A DNA stretch of 6,726 nt from the NCBI GenBank assembly GCA_004297495.1, contig SCTL01000564.1, forward strand, positions 1 to 6,726. The letters are read 5' to 3'. Shown piece after piece: positions 4,501-6,726 of the stretch (positions are counted from its first letter, which is position 1; the number at the start of each line of letters is the position of its first letter). The notes under the pieces are model-generated. The model was given only the letters and a program-made list of their open reading frames with translations, searched no databases and was not told where the DNA came from. The stretch comes from Verrucomicrobiota bacterium (GTDB taxonomy: Bacteria > Verrucomicrobiota > Verrucomicrobiia > Limisphaerales > JADLHS01). Made by a program: the position numbers and the translations under genes.

Positions 4501-6726
4501 TGATGGTGACGAGCGGGAGCGCGTTGGGATCGTCGTCGCTGATCGTGACTGTGGCACTGTTGGGCGCGATGATTTTCCCGCCCGGCGCGCTGATGAGGGT
4601 CAGGTGAACGGTCTGGTCCAATTCCACGCTGGCGTCGTTGACTGGAACAACGGGAAGATCCACGAAAGTTGCGCCGGCGGGAATGATCACCGACGTGCCG
4701 AGCGGCGCGTAATCACCGGGAGCGGCGGCGGTGCCGGTGATTTGGAAGTTCACCAGCAAGCTCGCGTTCGTGCTGCCGCCGCGGGTGAAACGGAAGTTGC
4801 CGGGCACGGCGGCGGTTTCAACAGCATTGGCCGTGGCGGTCACGCTGACCGAAGCGCTGTCGTCGTCAATGATCGTGTAGGTGTGAATCTTGATGCCGTC
4901 GTGCGTGGCGTTGACCGGATCGTAGAGCGCGATGCGGATGGTTTCGTCCGCCTCGACGCTGGTGTCGTTGACGATGGTGAGTGGCAGCGGCTTCGCGAGT
5001 TCGCCGGGCGCGAAGGTCATCGGGCCGGGCGTGAGCGTGTAATCTGCCGCCGAAGCCGTGCCGCCGATGACGCGGTAGTTCACCGTGATCGGGACGGACG
5101 AAGTGTAGCTGAGCGCGACGCTGATGGCCGGGGCGTCGCTTTCCAGTCCGCGCGACGCGGCCAAGGTGAAGCCGACGGCGGGCACGCTGTTGCCGTCGTC
5201 GTCCTGAATTGTCACGCGCGCCTGGCTGGACGGACCGACGTTGTAATTGGTGTCCGGCAAAATCGTGACGCGAACGTCCTCGACGGGTTCGATGTGGAGA
5301 TCGTCGAACGGAATCACGTCGAGGTTGATCGAACTCGCGCCGTCGGGAATGACCACGGGATTGTCGAGCGGCACGTAATCAATGCCGCTGGCCGCCGTGC
5401 CGCTGATGGCGAGATAGACGGTCAACGCGCCGTTGACCACGCCGCCCCGGGAAATCGTGAACGCGCCGAAATCGAGGCCCGGCTCGGAGGCGTTGGCGTC
5501 CGCCGCCAGAATATTGACGGAAACTTTTTCGTTGTCGCGAATAAGCAGCGTGGCGCTGCCGGGCGTGCCGATGTCGTAGGCGGGATTGTTGGCGAGCGTG
5601 AGCGTCACGGATTCGTCGCCCTCGAGGAGCGCGTCGTCAATCGGTGTGATGACGATGTCCGCCGAAGTCGCGCCGGCGGGGATCGTGACCGAGCCGCCGG
5701 GTGAGACGTAATCCACGCCGTTGCTGGCCGAGCCGCTGGTGCTGTAATAAACCACCAGCGCGCCGCTTTGATCGCCATCGCGTTTCACGGTGAAGCGTCC
5801 GCTGGAGAACGGTTCAGCCATGTTCGCGCCTGTTGGCGTGATCGTCACGGTCAGCAAATCGTCATCCACAATCGTGGCGGTGGCTGAAGATGCGCCGACC
5901 GTGTAGGTCGCGTTCGGCGTGATGGTGACGGTGACGGTTTCATCGGCCTCGACGTCCTTGTCGTCCATGGGCCGGAACTCGACCGTCGCGCTGCTGCGTC
6001 CCGCTGGAATGATCACCGTCCCGAGCAACGTCGGATAATCCGTCCCCGGCGTGGCCGTGCCGCTGATGGAATAGAACACCGGCAGATCGGCGTTCGTGCC
6101 GCCGGTGCGCGTGAAGACGAAGCTGCCGTTGTCCGAACCATTTTCCGGCACGAGAGCGTTGCCGGTGGCGATGGAGACGGCGGGTTTCGCGGGCTGATCG
6201 TCGTCGAGAATCGAGATGCGCGCTTCGGCCAGCGGCGCGATGACGTAATTCGCGGTTTGCAGAATCGTCACGCTCGCCTGCTCCGTGGCTTCCACGGTCG
6301 CGTCATTGACCGGTGCGAAGTTGAACGTGAGGCGGTTTGTGCCGGCGGGAATCGTCACCGAGTTGGCGCCGCTGCTCAACGGCGGACTGAAACTCAGATC
6401 GCCCGGCACGCTCGCCGTTCCCGAAACATTCAGCGTAACCGTCAGATCATCGTTCGTGCTGCCGAGGCGCGTCAGCGTGAGTTGATTCGGGACGCTGCTG
6501 CTTTCGGCGGCGACGTTCGTGCTGATCGTCAGACCCACCGACATCAACCGGGTCGCGAGAAAGTTCGCGTTCGGAATGTTCGAGCTCAGCGTGATGGGAT
6601 TGATGAAAGTGACGTTGGTGAACGAATAACCGTATTTGGTTGCGTTGAGCGTCACATCGCCGGTCTGGCCCGTGAGAATGAACACGCCGTCGCTGTCGGT
6701 GTACGACCAGGCGTAATTGTTGTTGG
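1511..6726 (-). CDS. Giant Calx-beta repeat surface protein with PKD-LamG-PKD cassette, 5' end outside the window
   Basis: The frame is open from the right edge to TGA at 1511-1513, at least 1737 codons, without a break. Residues are numbered from the GTG at 6685, an internal codon used only as reference. The edge plus residues 1-46 form a carboxypeptidase-regulatory-like beta module (DSDGVFILTG, then KYGYSF). Nine Calx-beta repeats follow: about 50-163, 168-276, 278-386, 387-497, 503-609, 611-719, 723-833, 835-943 and 945-1052. Most show an SGTA-x4-DY turn, IPAG, an acidic DD-x3-E strand and a terminal DDD/DDE. Residues 1056-1152 are PKD-like, 1157-1371 LamG (concanavalin-like), 1376-1468 PKD-like, and 1470-1578 a tenth Calx-beta. 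Residues 1580-1724 are an Asp-rich loop and a beta-rich end domain. Calx-beta repeats bind calcium and LamG domains bind glycans or proteins, so an exported, calcium-stiffened adhesin or matrix protein is inferred. The signal peptide and any enzymatic head lie outside the window. No membrane segment or LPXTG-type signal is seen. Confidence 0.9.
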   Translation of the reverse strand, partial: NNNYAWSYTDSDGVFILTGQTGDVTLNATKYGYSFTNVTFINPITLSSNIPNANFLATRLMSVGLTISTNVAAESSSVPNQLTLTRLGSTNDDLTVTLNVSGTASVPGDLSFSPPLSSGANSVTIPAGTNRLTFNFAPVNDATVEATEQASVTILQTANYVIAPLAEARISILDDDQPAKPAVSIATGNALVPENGSDNGSFVFTRTGGTNADLPVFYSISGTATPGTDYPTLLGTVIIPAGRSSATVEFRPMDDKDVEADETVTVTITPNATYTVGASSATATIVDDDLLTVTITPTGANMAEPFSSGRFTVKRDGDQSGALVVYYSTSGSASNGVDYVSPGGSVTIPAGATSADIVITPIDDALLEGDESVTLTLANNPAYDIGTPGSATLLIRDNEKVSVNILAADANASEPGLDFGAFTISRGGVVNGALTVYLAISGTAASGIDYVPLDNPVVIPDGASSINLDVIPFDDLHIEPVEDVRVTILPDTNYNVGPSSQARVTIQDDDGNSVPAVGFTLAASRGLESDAPAISVALSYTSSVPITVNYRVIGGTASAADYTLTPGPMTFAPGELAKPLPLTIVNDTSVEADETIRIALYDPVNATHDGIKIHTYTIIDDDSASVSVTATANAVETAAVPGNFRFTRGGSTNASLLVNFQITGTAAAPGDYAPLGTSVIIPAGATFVDLPVVPVNDASVELDQTVHLTLISAPGGKIIAPNSATVTISDDDPNALPLVTITSTNAPYAVEGGGSGAFVFTRTGSTTGALTIDLTVSGTATGGSDYSSLPGSVTIPIGQSSLTLPVSPVDDAAIEGEETVVAALTVRDTYRVGFPAAATVIIQDNDQNVRVDASDFDAAEPGTDIGGFTFTRFGTTNTALQVFFTVSGTASNGVDYVAITNSFIIPAGSLVATLPVVPLDDALVEGPETVILTLQSNPAYTLASPTSATVTINDDEPMVSLATGELGILEGSPQPGVLTVLRGGNPDYEFTARLAVSGTAVYGVDYPPFLTNVFFNCGVTAIDLLIYPTNELVVEPIETFTATLLPDPAYTILSPSNAFFTINDAGTNRGPLVTLTSPKASLVFLLHTNVNMILESTVTYIGDTNTPITITWTNISGPVPVTFGNTNSTNSTVSFTNGGVYVIRLMADDGNLTNYTDLTVLVDAVDRLTTNLLHWTFDATNGTSVTDISGNAHHGTVVGPAAWVTNGALGGALNLSGTNNYVREATNSAFLEGLKQFTLSLWTKAAGSNTSRGVFTANTNSATPTFTLGTRKAATCGSATNVIEATFASTRGQSRHVSANNVLTNGWQHLALTWSNGLAPSLFLNGRLDQPQNHMVTLRGVLTNCPQFIVGQGPADLTNSWSGLVDDVRVFPRALLPAEIVALSATNYGAVVDVPTNFTCPVLITVNLPGAVTDDGRPNPPGFVSNSWSQIDGPVSVTISNTTSLTNNEVYFTQSGQYIFRLIADDGQVKTYADLPVTVIEPTLVNVVATDGDAAELGPDTGEITFTRVGDTNFALTLFIAMSGTASNGADFPFIPVTNSMTFPAGVDSIAYLLTPYLDHRTEGDEMFTYSIISNVAYTIGSSPATVTIHDSPYGQWNIARFTLEELTLPGLTGEGADYDHDHLVNFAEYASNRDPKAGETNPPVTVALEVNPGDSLNHITLTYTRRLPPTDTSYEPSLSYDLSHWLTGSNYFQEFFTTNDLSGFTETVKTRVVAPWSRTTTNHFVTVRVWLRVTGP
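1514..1948 (-). other. C-terminal Asp-rich loop and beta-rich end domain of the giant protein
   Basis: Residues 1580-1624 hold YGQWNIARFTLEEL followed by ADYDHDHLVNFAEYASNRDP, which follows the spacing of a dockerin/TSP3/EF-hand-like calcium loop (Asp1605, Asp1607, Asp1609, Asn1613, Glu1616). Residues about 1630-1724 are beta-rich and end in VRVWLRVTGP. From recall, many verrucomicrobial secreted repeat proteins end with the same order: a D-x-D-x-D-G-L-x-N-x-x-E-Y-A stretch and then a domain finishing near R-L-R-V-T. It may serve as a sorting or anchoring tail, which is inference. Confidence 0.55.
1952..2278 (-). repeat. Tenth Calx-beta repeat, separated from the main array
   Basis: Residues 1470-1578 keep the Calx-beta plan (GEITFTRVGDTN, then SGTASNGADF, FPAG, and TEGDE), but the terminal acidic box has decayed to HDSP and the usual DD before the Glu strand is LDHRTE. 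It lies after the LamG cassette and before the C-terminal tail. Confidence 0.8.
2282..3520 (-). other. PKD-like / LamG / PKD-like cassette
   Basis: A LamG (concanavalin-like) domain at residues 1157-1371 sits between two related PKD/REJ-like domains at 1056-1152 and 1376-1468. LamG hallmarks are LLHWTFD and DISGNAHHG near its start, FTLSLWTK (1224-1231), GWQHLALTW (1293-1301), LFLNG (1309-1313) and SGLVDDVRVFPRAL (1349-1362). The PKD-like pair share W-x5-GPVxV and G-x-Y-x2-RL-x-ADDG-x4-Y-x-DL, so they are probably a duplicated pair. LamG domains of this type commonly bind polysaccharide or protein ligands; the ligand here is unknown. Confidence 0.8.
3530..6538 (-). repeat. Array of nine tandem Calx-beta repeats
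   Basis: Nine units of about 107-114 residues (roughly 320-340 bases) follow without linkers, apart from a few residues between some units. The acidic strand reads VNDATVEATE, MDDKDVEADE, IDDALLEGDE, FDDLHIEPVE, VNDTSVEADE, VNDASVELDQ, VDDAAIEGEE, LDDALVEGPE and TNELVVEPIE in units 1 to 9. The unit ends are DDD, DDD, DNE, DDD, DDD, DDD, DND, DDE and the decayed NDAG. In Calx-beta domains these clusters bind calcium at domain junctions, so the array is expected to be a calcium-dependent rod. Unit 5 differs in sequence class and unit 9 is degenerate. Confidence 0.88.

Noticed and set aside
4604..5704. Plus-strand open frame of 366 codons
   Set aside because: Same kind of antisense shadow: Arg/Gly/Val/Asp-rich and mirroring several Calx-beta repeats, with no recognisable fold.
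3530..6538. CRISPR-like or satellite repeat array
   Set aside because: The repeats are about 330 bases, imperfect, in frame and fully coding; they are protein domain repeats.
6683..6685. GTG as the start codon of the giant protein
   Set aside because: The frame stays open upstream to the edge and encodes the first strands of the same beta module, so the GTG is an internal valine.

Overview
The window reads as a piece of a high-GC bacterial chromosome with every supportable gene on the minus strand, so transcription runs from high to low coordinates. The combination points to the Verrucomicrobia, or less likely a neighbouring Planctomycetes-Verrucomicrobia-Chlamydiae lineage: a giant Calx-beta surface protein with a LamG insert and a dockerin/TSP3-like C-terminal tail, two bactofilins of which one carries zinc ribbons, and weak Shine-Dalgarno sequences. 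This assignment is inference from gene content, not from a marker gene.

Layout in transcription order. (1) Positions 1511-6726 hold the 3' part of one very large exported-type protein. Its frame is open through the right edge, so the N-terminus is missing. It has a short carboxypeptidase-regulatory-like beta module, nine tandem Calx-beta repeats, a PKD-like/LamG/PKD-like cassette, a tenth Calx-beta repeat, and a C-terminal tail with an Asp-rich loop followed by a beta-rich domain. (2) An 83-base gap. (3) Positions 1005-1427 encode a compact 140-residue bactofilin with a disordered proline-rich tail. (4) After about 33 bases, positions 282-971 encode a second bactofilin-fold protein of 229 residues preceded by two tandem four-cysteine zinc ribbons. 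(5) After only 10 bases, positions 1-271 hold the 5' end of a secreted TolB/PD40 beta-propeller protein that runs off the left edge.

The three downstream genes are packed like an operon. The giant gene may be read with them or separately; no clear promoter or terminator is visible in the 83-base gap. The two bactofilins plausibly co-assemble into a cytoplasmic, membrane-associated scaffold, one of them presenting metal-binding ribbons. The giant protein and the propeller protein would act outside the cytoplasm. A functional link between scaffold and surface protein is suggested only by gene order. No RNA genes, mobile elements, CRISPR arrays or attachment sites were recognised. Most points of interest are in domain architecture: the duplicated zinc ribbons fused to a bactofilin, and the cassette that splits the Calx-beta array next to the two repeats with the weakest acidic ends.
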